64,000 nt of DNA from Verrucomicrobia bacterium S94 (GTDB lineage Bacteria > Verrucomicrobiota > Kiritimatiellia > Kiritimatiellales > Pontiellaceae): NCBI GenBank assembly GCA_004299845.1, contig CP036201.1, forward strand, positions 3,472,001-3,536,000, written 5' to 3'. Positions 1 to 9,291 of the stretch are shown here, piece by piece. Within the stretch, counting starts at the first letter, position 1, and every line of letters begins with the position of its first letter. The notes under the pieces are model-generated. The model did not search any database and was not told where the DNA came from. It saw only the letters and a program-made list of their open reading frames with translations. The position numbers and the translations under genes were made by a program.

Positions 1-2
1 TT

Positions 3-164
3 ACGGCGGGCCTGCTTTATCCGCGGCCGATCGGTCAGGAAAAAACGTTCTACACTCGCAAGGGCAATGTGGTCGGTAAAACGGGGCTGATCGGCGGCAT
101 CGGCGTACTTGTCATTCTGCGCGGCGGTATTCGTATAAAGCGGCGGAAAAATGAAGCTGAATAA
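3..164 (+). CDS. C-terminal fragment of an unrecognised membrane protein
   Basis: The window opens inside a gene whose last 53 residues are visible before a TAA. The fragment has a short hydrophobic stretch rich in Gly, Ile and Val (residues 32-43 of the fragment), followed by a strongly basic tail with Arg and Lys clusters. This fits a final membrane helix with a cytoplasmic end. I do not recognise the family, and 53 residues are too few to assign a function. It lies upstream of prfB in the same direction. Confidence 0.45.
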   Translation, partial: TAGLLYPRPIGQEKTFYTRKGNVVGKTGLIGGIGVLVILRGGIRIKRRKNEAE

Positions 165-277
165 GAGCCGGTTCTTTTTGATGCGCCGGTGTGTTTTCCG
201 AACTTTTCTTTATTGGGAGGTTTAGAACCGGGAGCGGTTCGGCTATATTTATGAGTTCCAACGATTGGAAGAATTTT

Positions 278-1368
278 ATGCAGGATGAACTGAAAACTAA
301 AATTGCGGCCTTTCGGGAACAGCTGTCCGAAATGGAGGGCTATCTGGAAATTGCCGCTAAACGTGAAGAGCTGGCAAAACTGGAGGCGGTGGCGGCGGAG
401 CCGGATTTCTGGAATGACCAGCAGAAGGCGCAGAAAAATATTGCGGCCACAAAGTCGCTGAAAATGGTGCTTGATCCGTTTGATACGATCAGTGCCGGTT
501 TGGATGATGCCGAGATCATGCTGGAGCTGGCGGAGGCCGGTGAAGCGGAGGCGGTTGAGGAGGCGGCGACAGAGCTCGAAAAGGTGGAGAGCGGTTTCCA
601 GTCTCTGGAAATGCAGTCGCTGCTCGGCAATGAGTTTGATGGAAACAGTGCCTATCTCACACTGCATGCCGGTGCGGGCGGCACGGAGAGCTGTGACTGG
701 GCGGATATGCTTTACCGCATGTTTACGCGGTATGCGGAGAAAAAGGATTTCAAGGTTCAGGTTCTTGATTATCAGTCGGGCGAAGAGGCGGGTATTAAAA
801 GTGTGTCGCTGCTGATTCAGGGGCGTATGCCTACGGCCTGCTGAAGTCGGAGCGCGGGGTGCATCGTCTGGTGCGCATCAGCCCGTTCGATTCGCAGTCG
901 CGCCGTCACACATCGTTTGTTGCGGCGGATGTTACGCCGGAGATTGATGATGATATCGATATTGAAATTGTGGAATCCGATCTGCGTATTGATACCTACC
1001 GGGCGCAGGGTGCCGGCGGGCAGCATGTGAATACAACGGATTCGGCGGTGCGGATTGTGCATCTGCCGACCGGCGTGGTGGTGCAGTGTCAGGCGGAACG
1101 GTCGCAGCATAAAAATAAAGCCGCGGCGATGAAGATGCTGAAAGCGCGTCTTTATGAACGGGAACAGGACCTGAAACGTCAGGCCGTGGATCAGCTTTAT
1201 GGCGATAAAGGCGAGATTGCCTGGGGTTCGCAGATCCGGTCGTATGTGATGCAGCCATACACGATGGTGAAAGACCATCGCACCGATGTGCAGGTGGGGA
1301 ATGTGCAGGGTGTGCTCGACGGAAATATTGATCCTTTTATTGAAGCCTATTTGAAAAAGAACCGGTAA
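278..1368 (+). CDS. prfB: Peptide chain release factor 2, reading frame interrupted by a one-base deletion
   Basis: RF2 recognises UGA and UAA stop codons and triggers peptide release on the ribosome. Both hallmarks are present: the SPF anticodon-like tripeptide (880-888) and the catalytic GGQ (1015-1023). The ATG at 278 is chosen because GGAAG lies six bases upstream; an ATG at 251 has no such site. The frame breaks near 821-826, just before the expected Tyr-Ala-Tyr-Gly; one added base gives 364 codons, the normal RF2 length. The usual autoregulatory +1 frameshift with an in-frame TGA, near codon 25, is absent: that region reads straight through (Glu-Gly-Tyr-Leu-Glu). Because the gene is essential, a sequence error is the likeliest cause of the break. 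The family assignment is certain. Confidence 0.93.
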
Positions 1369-1391
1369 GCCGTTTACTTAGGAGTGTTGTG

Positions 1392-1907
1392 ATGATCAGA
1401 AAAACAGTTATTGCTGTGATGTTCGTATGTTTTGGTCTGACGGCCTTTGCTGAAAAAGACCTTCCCGAGATCAAAGTGAGAGATCTGGAGCTGGAAGGGC
1501 TGATGGTCAAAAACGGACCGCTGTCGTTGATTGCGACCTTTGATGTAAGAAAAGAGGCCATCGTTGATGATCTTGTATTTGATTTTTATCTGTGGCTTGA
1601 GCCCCGCAATGATGATTATCCTGCCCAGTATTTCCATTGCCGAACGGTGCACCGCTTTCTAGAGGAGCAAAGCAATTATATCAGTGCAGTTGAGCTGAAT
1701 GCAATGGCACTGAAAATCATCAGTCCACGCAGGAGTAAATATGCGCTGGTCGTCAGTTATAAAGGCGAAGAGGTGGCTGTTGAAAATTCCGAAAACGAAA
1801 AGCGTTGGTGGGAAGAGCCTTCGATGGGGACTCCTATTGAAAACATGTTGAGTCGCAGTTCAACGGCACCCATTGTCCGGATATGGGAGAGCGCAGGAAA
1901 TCAGTAG
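1392..1907 (+). CDS. Small exported protein, possibly the Amuc_1102-like member of the pilus locus
   Basis: This encodes about 171 residues with an N-terminal signal peptide (basic start, hydrophobic core, cleavage near Ala-Phe-Ala). AGGAG seven bases upstream supports the ATG at 1392 over the GTG at 1389. The mature part has alternating beta-type hydrophobicity and no enzyme motif. In Akkermansia, a small Ig-fold protein (Amuc_1102) accompanies the PilM/PilO/secretin genes. Position and size here suggest an equivalent, although trpC lies between it and the other four genes. Its stop is one base from the trpC start, so the two are co-transcribed. The family link is inferred from context. Confidence 0.55.
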   Translation: MIRKTVIAVMFVCFGLTAFAEKDLPEIKVRDLELEGLMVKNGPLSLIATFDVRKEAIVDDLVFDFYLWLEPRNDDYPAQYFHCRTVHRFLEEQSNYISAVELNAMALKIISPRRSKYALVVSYKGEEVAVENSENEKRWWEEPSMGTPIENMLSRSSTAPIVRIWESAGNQ

Positions 1908-1908
1908 T

Positions 1909-2688
1909 ATGAATATTCTCGAACAGATCTGTGCGGATAAGCGTATTGAGATTGAAGAGCGGAAAAAGGTTCAGCCTTTGGAAGAACTGCAGGCAAAACT
2001 TTCTGCGCTTGGCAACTGTCCGGATTTTACAGCGTCGTTGCGGTCAATGCCGATGGGGCTGATTGCGGAAGTAAAGCGTAAATCGCCTTCGGCGGGGCTG
2101 ATTCGCGAACCGTTCAGTCCATCTGAAATTGCAAAAGGGTATGAAGTGAACGGGGCGAGTGCGGTTTCGTGCCTGATGGATCATAAATATTTCGGCGGCG
2201 GAGACTCGGATTTTTCCGAGGTCCGGAATGCGATTGAACTTCCGATGCTCTATAAAGAGTTCGTAGTGGATTCCTGGCAGATTACGCATGCCCGAGCCAT
2301 GGGGGCGTCGGCTGTGCTGCTGATTGTCGGGGCGTTGAACGACGCCGAGTTGAGGGGTTTCATCGGAGAGATCCGCACACTGGGACTTCAGCCGCTGGTG
2401 GAGGTGCATGATCGCGAGGAAATGCTGCGTGCGATTGATGCGGGGGCCGACTGTATCGGGATCAATAACCGGAATCTCAAGACCTTTGTGACTACGTTGG
2501 AGACGACCTTTGAGCTGGCGGCGATGGCCCCGGAAGGCTGTACGCTGGTGAGCGAGAGTGGCATCAAAACACCGGAAGATGTGGTTGAGCTGAAGGCGGC
2601 CGGGGCGCATGCCATTCTGGTGGGCGAAAGTCTCCTGCGCGCAGCGGATCCGGGGAAAGCCGCGGCGGACCTGCTGAGCCTGATTTAG
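1909..2688 (+). CDS. trpC: Indole-3-glycerol phosphate synthase
   Basis: This catalyses ring closure of carboxyphenylamino-deoxyribulose phosphate to indole-3-glycerol phosphate, the fourth step from chorismate in tryptophan synthesis. The 259-residue protein has the usual (beta/alpha)8 landmarks: N-terminal ADKRIEIEERK, the catalytic-lysine strand IAEVKRKSPSAG, DHKYFGG, LVEVHDREE, INNRNLKT, SESGI and the phosphate-binding ILVGESLL. The start at 1909 follows AGGAA and lies one base after the preceding stop. No other trp genes are nearby. Its place between two pilus-type genes looks like an accident of operon assembly. Confidence 0.96.
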   Translation: MNILEQICADKRIEIEERKKVQPLEELQAKLSALGNCPDFTASLRSMPMGLIAEVKRKSPSAGLIREPFSPSEIAKGYEVNGASAVSCLMDHKYFGGGDSDFSEVRNAIELPMLYKEFVVDSWQITHARAMGASAVLLIVGALNDAELRGFIGEIRTLGLQPLVEVHDREEMLRAIDAGADCIGINNRNLKTFVTTLETTFELAAMAPEGCTLVSESGIKTPEDVVELKAAGAHAILVGESLLRAADPGKAAADLLSLI

Positions 2689-2757
2689 TTTCTTTTTTCT
2701 TTTTTATATCTGCCTTTGATTGCAGGATTTCCAATTACGGAACGAAGGATTGGAATC

Positions 2758-4080
2758 GTGAAGGCAGACCGGATACTCACTCTCGATATTGGTACGGACG
2801 GCATTCGTATGGCCGTGGTGGCCGATGGGGCAACGGGTTCGCCGCGTATACTGGATTCCGGGTTCGCCGCTTTTGATGCATCGTTGTCGCTGCCCAGAGA
2901 GGCCGTTACGGCAATAACGCTGAAACAATTGCTGGATGAAAAGAAGCCGGCGGTTAAAAACGCGGTACTTTCGGTTGAGGGACAGGCGGTTTTTTCGCGG
3001 CTGGTGAAACTTCCGAAGGTTGGAGCAGAGCGGGTACAACAGACGATTCGGCATGAGGCGGTGCAGAACATACCGTTTCCGATTGATGAGGTTGTGTGGG
3101 ATGCGCATGTGGTCGGTCCGGATCCGGACGAACCGGAAGTGCTGCTGGTGGCTGTGAAGTCGGATCTGGTTGACGGTCTGGTGCATGCTGTGAAGGCGAA
3201 CGGACTTTCTATTGAGCGGATAACTGCGGCACCGGTTGCGCTGGCGAATCTGGCTTATGTATTCTGCAGAGCATCCGAGGGGGTGTTGCTGGTCGATGCG
3301 GAAGAAGAGTCCACCAATCTGATTTTTGTTGATGACCGGCGTGTATTTTTTCGGTCACTGCCGATTCCGGAATCCGATGAAGTGCGCAGGCAGCAGGAGA
3401 TAGAACGCTCTATTTCATTTTATACCGGCCAGCAGGGCGGTCGGGTGCCGGCACAGATTGTTGAAGGGATTCCGGGAATCGACAGGGGTTTTGCTGTATG
3501 CGTCGGGCTGGCCTGTGCCCCCGTGGTCGGGATTGAGCTGGTACCGGCGGCTTTGGCGAATGAACGCGGGCTGAGACAGCGTTTTCCACTGTGGCTGGCG
3601 TCGGCGGTAGTGCTGATGCTGATTCTCGGGGTATGGATTTTTGCGTTGGGACGGCGTGCTGATCAGATCCGTCTGGACGCGGAATCAATGGCAGCGACAG
3701 TTTCCGGTCTACAGAATTTTGAACGGCAGCTTAAGCCTATGGAAGCGGAGATTGACGTTTTGCGAGAACAGGCGGCCGAATACCGGCGTGTGGCCGAGTC
3801 GCGAACGCAATGGATTGAAATGCTGGCGGAGATGAACCGGCTGCTGCCTGAGGGGATGTTTCTGAGGGAGAGTGAACCGATTGAAGGCGGCATGCGGATT
3901 TCGGTGGTGAGTTATCTGGATAAAGAGACACCCGGGCAGGATTCGGTCAAACTGTTGCGGGATGCTTTGCGGGCGAGTCCGTTGTTCGGTGCAGAGACAA
4001 AGGTGCAAAGCCGTCCGTCGAAAAAGGAATTTGCACGTGGTTTTGTGCTGGATGTCTATTTTGAGGGGGACCGGTCGTGA
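2758..4080 (+). CDS. PilM-PilN fusion protein (Amuc_1101-type pilus complex)
   Basis: The protein of about 440 residues has an actin-like PilM/GspL cytoplasmic domain (opening strand LTLDIGTDGIRMA, then an SHS2-like region) followed by one transmembrane helix near residues 277-297. A coiled-coil and a PilN-like periplasmic domain follow. PilM and PilN are usually separate proteins linking the cytoplasmic side of type IV pilus or type II secretion machines to PilO; here they are one chain. The GTG at 2758 is preferred: AAGGA lies eight bases upstream and it starts right at the PilM fold. The next gene overlaps its stop (GTGA), so translation is coupled. Confidence 0.8.
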   Translation: MKADRILTLDIGTDGIRMAVVADGATGSPRILDSGFAAFDASLSLPREAVTAITLKQLLDEKKPAVKNAVLSVEGQAVFSRLVKLPKVGAERVQQTIRHEAVQNIPFPIDEVVWDAHVVGPDPDEPEVLLVAVKSDLVDGLVHAVKANGLSIERITAAPVALANLAYVFCRASEGVLLVDAEEESTNLIFVDDRRVFFRSLPIPESDEVRRQQEIERSISFYTGQQGGRVPAQIVEGIPGIDRGFAVCVGLACAPVVGIELVPAALANERGLRQRFPLWLASAVVLMLILGVWIFALGRRADQIRLDAESMAATVSGLQNFERQLKPMEAEIDVLREQAAEYRRVAESRTQWIEMLAEMNRLLPEGMFLRESEPIEGGMRISVVSYLDKETPGQDSVKLLRDALRASPLFGAETKVQSRPSKKEFARGFVLDVYFEGDRS

Positions 4081-5042
4081 GTCTGCGGACAAATAAACTG
4101 TTGATGACCGTCGGGGGAATCTGTTGTGTGATTCTAGTGGTGGAAGTTGTGCTGCTGGTGATACAGGGTGTTCGGTTGTCCGCAGCACGGAAGGGTTATG
4201 CAGCGCTTTGCAGAAGCCGTGAACGGCTGGTACAGCGTGATCCTTATCCTTCGGCCGGGAATGTGAGGCGGGTTGAAGAGCATCTGGATGATCTTTCATA
4301 TTACATTGGGGAGCTGGCCGGAGAACTGAATGGAGATCCGTTTCCGGCGGAGGCGATAGAGGCGGCGGAGTTTTCGGCGCGGACGCAGGGGGTGATTGAG
4401 CGTTTTCGGAAAAAGGCGGTACAGGCCGGCGTAGAATTACCCGAAAAGTTTGAGGTGGGGTTCAGTCGCTATGCAAGTGGCGGTGCTGTACCTGAAATGG
4501 ATTATGTACTGCGTCTGACGCGGCAGCTCTATTCGGTTGAACGGGTGGCGGATGTTCTGGTGCAAAGCGGGGTGCATTCCATTACGGCGATGACGCGTGA
4601 TGTTTTTGAGGTGGCTGACCCGGATACTCCTCGCCGTCGCCGGTCGCGGAACCTTCCTGCAGCGAGAAAGCTGACACAGGAATCTGCGGCTTCCTGGACG
4701 GGACCCGGCGGATTGTATTATGTGGAGCAGATCCGTGTAACTTTTACCGCGGATGAGAAGGGCGTCTGGCGGGTTTTGCAGGGCTTTTCCCGGGCACCGC
4801 ATTTTATGCGGATTTCGGCGTTTGGACACCGGACGCTCACGGATATTATGCAATACAGTCCGACTGCCGTGAAACGGGGTGGAGAAAGTGATGATGAGGC
4901 ACTGAAATATCTTGCTGAAGGGATTCTTTCCGGAGAAAACGCGTTATCACGTCCGGAGCGGATTATTGCAGGGAATGATCGGGTAGCGGTTGAGCTGGCG
5001 GTTGATGTTTATCATTTTAATCCGGAAGGGATGGATGAATGA
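4077..5042 (+). CDS. PilO-like membrane protein, Amuc_1100 family
   Basis: This encodes 321 residues with a single N-terminal transmembrane helix (about 9-30), a helical segment (about 35-130) and a mixed alpha/beta periplasmic part. That is the topology of PilO/GspM. Size, position after the PilM/PilN fusion and position before the secretin match Amuc_1100 of Akkermansia muciniphila (about 317 residues), known there as an outer-surface protein that acts on TLR2. The GTG start overlaps the preceding stop and the gene ends in an ATGA overlap with the next. The assignment rests on gene order, size and topology; sequence identity could not be measured. Confidence 0.7.
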   Translation: MSLRTNKLLMTVGGICCVILVVEVVLLVIQGVRLSAARKGYAALCRSRERLVQRDPYPSAGNVRRVEEHLDDLSYYIGELAGELNGDPFPAEAIEAAEFSARTQGVIERFRKKAVQAGVELPEKFEVGFSRYASGGAVPEMDYVLRLTRQLYSVERVADVLVQSGVHSITAMTRDVFEVADPDTPRRRRSRNLPAARKLTQESAASWTGPGGLYYVEQIRVTFTADEKGVWRVLQGFSRAPHFMRISAFGHRTLTDIMQYSPTAVKRGGESDDEALKYLAEGILSGENALSRPERIIAGNDRVAVELAVDVYHFNPEGMDE

Positions 5043-5965
5043 ATACGCCACAGCGGAAAAAGCGTAATATTGATTTGTTGTTGCTGGTTGTTTTGCTGGT
5101 TGTGCTGCTGCTTTCATGTATTTTTGCATTCAGGCAGGGTCCGGTCGAAATTCCTGAGGTAGTTGAGCGGGAGGCGGTATTGTTAAAATTCAAGTCCCCG
5201 GAAATCAGAGAGGCCGTAATGGATGGTGTCCGGGATCTGTTCACCGGGCCGCTGCGGGTTGTTGCTGTGGGGAGTGCGTATCCGATTCCGTATGAGGCGG
5301 CGATCTGCCCTTTTTCCGGGTTCCCGCAACCCGGGCTGGATCAACTGGACCGTGATGGCGACGGTATGACCGATGACTGGGAGATGGAGTTCGGGCTGGA
5401 TCGGTATAATAAGGCCGATGCCGGGGCTGATGCAGACGGTGACGGCTTTTCGAATCTGGAGGAATTTCGGGCTTCAACCGATCCGCTTCACGCGGAATTA
5501 CACCCTCCTTATGCAGAAAAATTACGCTTTGTTGAACGAAAAGAGATTGTTTTCCCTCTTGTTTTTCAAGGCTACATGGAGCGCTCGGACGGGAAGATGA
5601 TGTTTCAACTGAATAATCCGAACACCGGAAAAACTCATTTTGCAGCAGTTGGCGAGGCTGTGGAAGGCGTTGTTTTACAACGATTTAAAATTGATGAGAA
5701 CGGTCGCGATCACCGACTTTATGTGATGCGTGGCGGTGTTGAAATAGAATTGCTGCGAGGTGAAATTGCGTTGGATCCAGAAAGTACAGCTGAGTTGATT
5801 AATATACTTGATCACACCCCGATAATAGTTACTATGGGCACGTTATTATCTTTGCATAATGATAAGTATACCGTTCTTGGTGTGCATGCGGACAGGGTAG
5901 TCCTGAAAGATGTTGCATCGGGAAAAGTGTACGACATTGTCGGTTTTGCCGATGGAGATCAGTAA
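5039..5965 (+). CDS. Amuc_1099-type pilus system protein with calcium-binding repeats
   Basis: A 308-residue protein with one N-terminal transmembrane helix (about 11-30). Residues 101-150 contain two Asp-rich thrombospondin type-3-like motifs (DRDGDGMTDDWE and DADGDGFSNLEEF), which bind Ca2+ in that family. The rest (about 150-308) is beta-rich and may be periplasmic. It sits between the PilO-like and secretin genes, where PilP would be expected, so it may connect inner-membrane parts to the secretin. The calcium motifs suggest ion-dependent folding or assembly. It has an ATGA overlap with the previous gene. Confidence 0.65.
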   Translation: MNTPQRKKRNIDLLLLVVLLVVLLLSCIFAFRQGPVEIPEVVEREAVLLKFKSPEIREAVMDGVRDLFTGPLRVVAVGSAYPIPYEAAICPFSGFPQPGLDQLDRDGDGMTDDWEMEFGLDRYNKADAGADADGDGFSNLEEFRASTDPLHAELHPPYAEKLRFVERKEIVFPLVFQGYMERSDGKMMFQLNNPNTGKTHFAAVGEAVEGVVLQRFKIDENGRDHRLYVMRGGVEIELLRGEIALDPESTAELINILDHTPIIVTMGTLLSLHNDKYTVLGVHADRVVLKDVASGKVYDIVGFADGDQ

Positions 5966-6083
5966 TGGTTTCCGGAGGAAATGTTATAGGGTGACTGTTT
6001 GTTGGTAAATGCTCTCCGTGGACCCTGGTGAACTTGCGGGTAAAGTGGCATTTGTATGTATGAGAAGTAGAGGGGAAGGAAAA

Positions 6084-8264
6084 ATGAATAAAACCTATAT
6101 CTCGTCTCTATTGGTTGCGTTGGTAGCAACACAATCAATCCGAGCCCAGGAAAGCCTGGATGACGTATTCGCGCAGTTGGACGCGGCTCAGGGAGGGACT
6201 GAGCAGGCTGCACCCGCAACACAAGCACCTGCGGTAGCTCCGGCACCTGCGGCCGCTCCGGCAACAGCTACTGTTGAAACTGCACCGCCTGCAACGGTTC
6301 AATCTGCACCAGTTGCGGTTCCGGCACCGGAAGCAAATTCGGCAGAAGAAGATCTGTTCACGAAAGGTATGAACGCTTACAAAGCGGGCGATCTGGTACT
6401 GGCAGAAGCGATCTTCGAGCGTGTGCTGGACGAAGATCCTTATGATCGTCGTGCCATGGAATACCTCAAGCGAACTGCACAGAAGATTTCTGCGAATGAG
6501 CGGGCTCTTCAGCGTGCAACCCGTGCACAGGCTCTGTCTGATGTGGAGGAAGCGTGGAATCCGGATGTGAAAATTCCGAAAGTGGGTATTCCGGATGAAG
6601 GAGATTCGGATCAGGATCCCAAAGCAGCAGCTATTGCTGCAATGACTGCAAAACTGGAACAGATCACGATTCCCAGTCTTGATTTCCGTGAAGCGAATAT
6701 CAAAGACGTAGTTCTTTTCCTCACTGAAACTGCACGTCGTCAGGATCCGGCAAAACAGGGTGTAAATATTCTCCTGATGGGCATGGAGGATTCTATGATG
6801 GCTGATGCGAATAACATCACCATTTCCATCCGTGACATGAGTTTACTGGAATCTTTGCAGTACATCGTGGAAATGGCATCGCTGAAGTTTGATGTCCGGG
6901 AGAAAGCGGTAGCCATTATGCCGGTAAACTTTGTTCCTGCTGAAGATCTCAAACTGGTTATCTATGATGTCATTCCTGAAGTAGGTGCTGAGCTTGAATC
7001 CATGGCCGGTGGCGGCGGTGGTGGCGTGGATGATCTCTTCGGGGATGCATCCGCAGCAGAATCCACTGGTCCTACTGATGTGGCTGAATTTTTCTCTATC
7101 GTTAATTGGCCGGAAGGTTCTTCCGCAGTCTATCAGCCGAACTTCCACAAGCTGTTTGTTAAGAATACGCCGAAAAATCTGGAAGCCGTTGAAGAAATCC
7201 TCAACGACCTCGAAGACGAAGCGATTAACAAACGTTCGCAGCAGGTTTCCATCGAAGCCAAATTTGTTGAATACAACGAAGGCGCGCTGGAAGAACTTGG
7301 CTTTAACTGGACGCTCTATGACGACGGTACTTTTGCCGGTCTCAGCTTTGCTGACGACAGCAATCAGACCTTCTACCAGCCGGGACAGGGGCTGACGTCC
7401 TCTACGACCCTGCCGGGAGGCGGTACCCTCTACAGTGATCCGACTACAGGATACACTGCAATCAACAGCACTACTGGTGTCGGACAGAGTCTGTTCGGTT
7501 CCAATCAGCGCAATAACAGCACGGCTTTTGAAGTTATGCAGTCCGGTATTCTGTCTACCATGGGTGGTGCTCCGGCTGAAATGATTCTGAGTAACACTTC
7601 CAGTTTCCCGTTCGACCTCGCGATCACCGCGATGGAACAGGAAGGTACAGCTGACGTACTGAATGCGCCGAAAGTGACCACTAAATCCGGTAATCCGGCG
7701 GTTATTCGTGTCGTTGAAGTTCACCGTTATCCGCAGGACTACGATGTGGAAACCGGTCAGCGTACTGCTCCGGTTGTAAAACCGCAGGACTGGGAAGAGT
7801 ACGACCTGGGTGTTGTTCTCAGTGTCACTCCCGTTGTTGATGCGGAAGCCAATACCATCGACCTTGATCTTCAGCCGGAAATCAAAGAGTTTGTTGGTTA
7901 TGACAGCTACATTGCCGGTTATAACTCCTATGAATCCGGGGATAGCAATACCAGTGAAATCTATGGTAACAGCGCTCCGTTGCTGATTGAGATGCCCTAC
8001 TTTGAAACCCGTGCGATTGAAACACAGGTTACTGTTGCTGATGGTCAGACCATCGTTATGGGCGGTCTTGTAAGCGAGCAGACGGATACCTTCCGCGATC
8101 AGGTTCCGTTCCTGGGTGATATCCCGTATATTGGACGTCTGTTCCGTTCAGAAGGTTCCCGTACCTCCAAGAAAAATCTCATCATCTCTGTTAAAGCTAC
8201 GATGGTTGACGATAAAGGTATGACTCGCGAACAGCGTGAACTGGCCCGTCAGGCTGCTAACTAA
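6084..8264 (+). CDS. Secretin (PilQ/GspD type) of the pilus-like system
   Basis: The outer-membrane ring through which a pilus or exported substrate passes. The 726-residue protein has a signal peptide (1 to about 22), a linker rich in Ala, Pro and Thr (about 40-100), a short TPR-like segment and N-domains with secretin-N features. The C-terminal secretin core contains the VTVADGQTIVMGGL and VPFLGDIPYIGRLFR motifs typical of the family. The ATG at 6084 follows AGGGGAAGGA; the ATG-rich stretch upstream lacks a signal sequence. A strong terminator follows, closing the operon. No pilus ATPase or pilin gene lies in the window. Confidence 0.93.
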   Translation: MNKTYISSLLVALVATQSIRAQESLDDVFAQLDAAQGGTEQAAPATQAPAVAPAPAAAPATATVETAPPATVQSAPVAVPAPEANSAEEDLFTKGMNAYKAGDLVLAEAIFERVLDEDPYDRRAMEYLKRTAQKISANERALQRATRAQALSDVEEAWNPDVKIPKVGIPDEGDSDQDPKAAAIAAMTAKLEQITIPSLDFREANIKDVVLFLTETARRQDPAKQGVNILLMGMEDSMMADANNITISIRDMSLLESLQYIVEMASLKFDVREKAVAIMPVNFVPAEDLKLVIYDVIPEVGAELESMAGGGGGGVDDLFGDASAAESTGPTDVAEFFSIVNWPEGSSAVYQPNFHKLFVKNTPKNLEAVEEILNDLEDEAINKRSQQVSIEAKFVEYNEGALEELGFNWTLYDDGTFAGLSFADDSNQTFYQPGQGLTSSTTLPGGGTLYSDPTTGYTAINSTTGVGQSLFGSNQRNNSTAFEVMQSGILSTMGGAPAEMILSNTSSFPFDLAITAMEQEGTADVLNAPKVTTKSGNPAVIRVVEVHRYPQDYDVETGQRTAPVVKPQDWEEYDLGVVLSVTPVVDAEANTIDLDLQPEIKEFVGYDSYIAGYNSYESGDSNTSEIYGNSAPLLIEMPYFETRAIETQVTVADGQTIVMGGLVSEQTDTFRDQVPFLGDIPYIGRLFRSEGSRTSKKNLIISVKATMVDDKGMTREQRELARQAAN

Positions 8265-8288
8265 TCAGTGGTTCTGATGAACTGAAAG

Positions 8289-8318
8289 ACCCGCCCGGTT
8301 TTCCTGGGCGGGTTTTTT
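8289..8318 (+). terminator. Rho-independent terminator after the secretin gene
   Basis: An 8-bp stem (ACCCGCCC with GGGCGGGT) around a 9-base loop is followed by a run of six T. It lies 25 bases after the secretin stop and before the DnaQ-like gene. Confidence 0.9.
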
Positions 8319-8368
8319 GTTGTCCTTTTGCATCGAAAATTTGAGTATGATCCTTTAAGGGTATAACC

Positions 8369-8980
8369 ATGAAATTTGTTGCATTTGATTTGGAAACAAC
8401 GGGGACGAAGCCTACTGAGGATATGATTGTTGAAGTAGGTGCGGTAATGTTCGATGGGAATCGGGCTGTGAAAGGTTATGGTGCTCTTGTGGATCCGGGG
8501 ATTCCGATTCCTGCGGAAGCTTCTGCGGTGAACGGGATTACGGATGACATGCTCAAGGGGAAACCGAAGATCGTTGATGTGTTGAAGGAGTTTGCCGAGT
8601 TTTGCGGGGATCTTCCTCTGGTGGCGCACAATGCGCCGTTCGATTATAAATTTCTTCTGGAAGATGTGAAGCTGCACAAGTCAGTGGCTCCCGGCGGTGT
8701 TGTTCTTGATACGCTTCCGCTGGCCCGCAAAGTCTTTCCCGGGCTTCCAAATTATAAACTATGGACGCTTACCCGTCATTTTAATTTTCCAAGCGGAACC
8801 TTCCACCGTGCGGAAGAGGACAGTTCGTATTGCGGTCTTCTTTTTGCAAAAATTGTGGAAACGCTGGAAATGCGTGGCGAACCTTGTGGAGAATCGGATC
8901 TGGTTAAGCTGATGGGAAACAAGGAGGAAATGCGGTTTCCGGAATTCAAAGCTGAGGTTGATCAGCTCGATCTCTTTTAG
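8369..8980 (+). CDS. DnaQ-like 3'-5' exonuclease (DEDDh)
   Basis: A 203-residue exonuclease of the epsilon/RNase T fold. The acidic residues that bind two metal ions are visible: Asp and Glu in AFDLETTG (Exo I), Asp in the NAPFDYKF segment (Exo II), and His and Asp in FHRAEEDS (Exo III). It is about the length of the exonuclease domain alone and lacks the C-terminal part that ties epsilon to the polymerase. It could act in proofreading, repair or RNA trimming; sequence alone does not decide. Its last four bases overlap the convergent HNH gene. Confidence 0.85.
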   Translation: MKFVAFDLETTGTKPTEDMIVEVGAVMFDGNRAVKGYGALVDPGIPIPAEASAVNGITDDMLKGKPKIVDVLKEFAEFCGDLPLVAHNAPFDYKFLLEDVKLHKSVAPGGVVLDTLPLARKVFPGLPNYKLWTLTRHFNFPSGTFHRAEEDSSYCGLLFAKIVETLEMRGEPCGESDLVKLMGNKEEMRFPEFKAEVDQLDLF

Positions 8981-9291
8981 GGACTGTCCGGGTTTTCCTG
9001 TTCGAGTTCGCGCATGATGAGCTCGGCCGGTGTCAAATATTTTTTGTTGTTATTACATTCTTTGCAACATACAACGCAGTTGCTTTTGGTGCTTTTGCCA
9101 CCGCGAACTACGGGAAGAATATGATCCATGGTCAATTCGTCCGGATCAAAATGTCCGCCGCAATAATGACAGCTACCGCTTGCAAGCTGCTGTTTCCACC
9201 AGGCACTTTTCCGTAGCTCTTTGGCCCGGGCCCTTTCACGTTTTACGTGAGCAGGGTCCTTTTTAATATCTATCCAGTCATCGTTCATCAT
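8977..9291 (-). CDS. HNH endonuclease family protein
   Basis: About 104 residues. A zinc-binding CHYCGG knuckle is followed by the HNH core, with catalytic Asp-His in LTMDHILP and the Asn of KSNCVVC, and a closing CxxCN. Small stand-alone HNH proteins of this type are common in bacteria, with roles from restriction and DNA repair to selfish elements. The N-terminus is basic. The ATG at 9291 is taken as start; a GTG four codons earlier is also possible. It converges on and overlaps the exonuclease gene by four bases. I see no partner that fixes its role. Confidence 0.8.
   Translation of the reverse strand: MMNDDWIDIKKDPAHVKRERARAKELRKSAWWKQQLASGSCHYCGGHFDPDELTMDHILPVVRGGKSTKSNCVVCCKECNNNKKYLTPAELIMRELEQENPDSP

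Noticed and set aside
821-826. A programmed frameshift in prfB at the site of the break
   Set aside because: The known RF2 signal is a +1 shift at a TGA near codon 25, whereas this would be a -1 shift deep in the gene with no slippery heptamer or stop codon in position.
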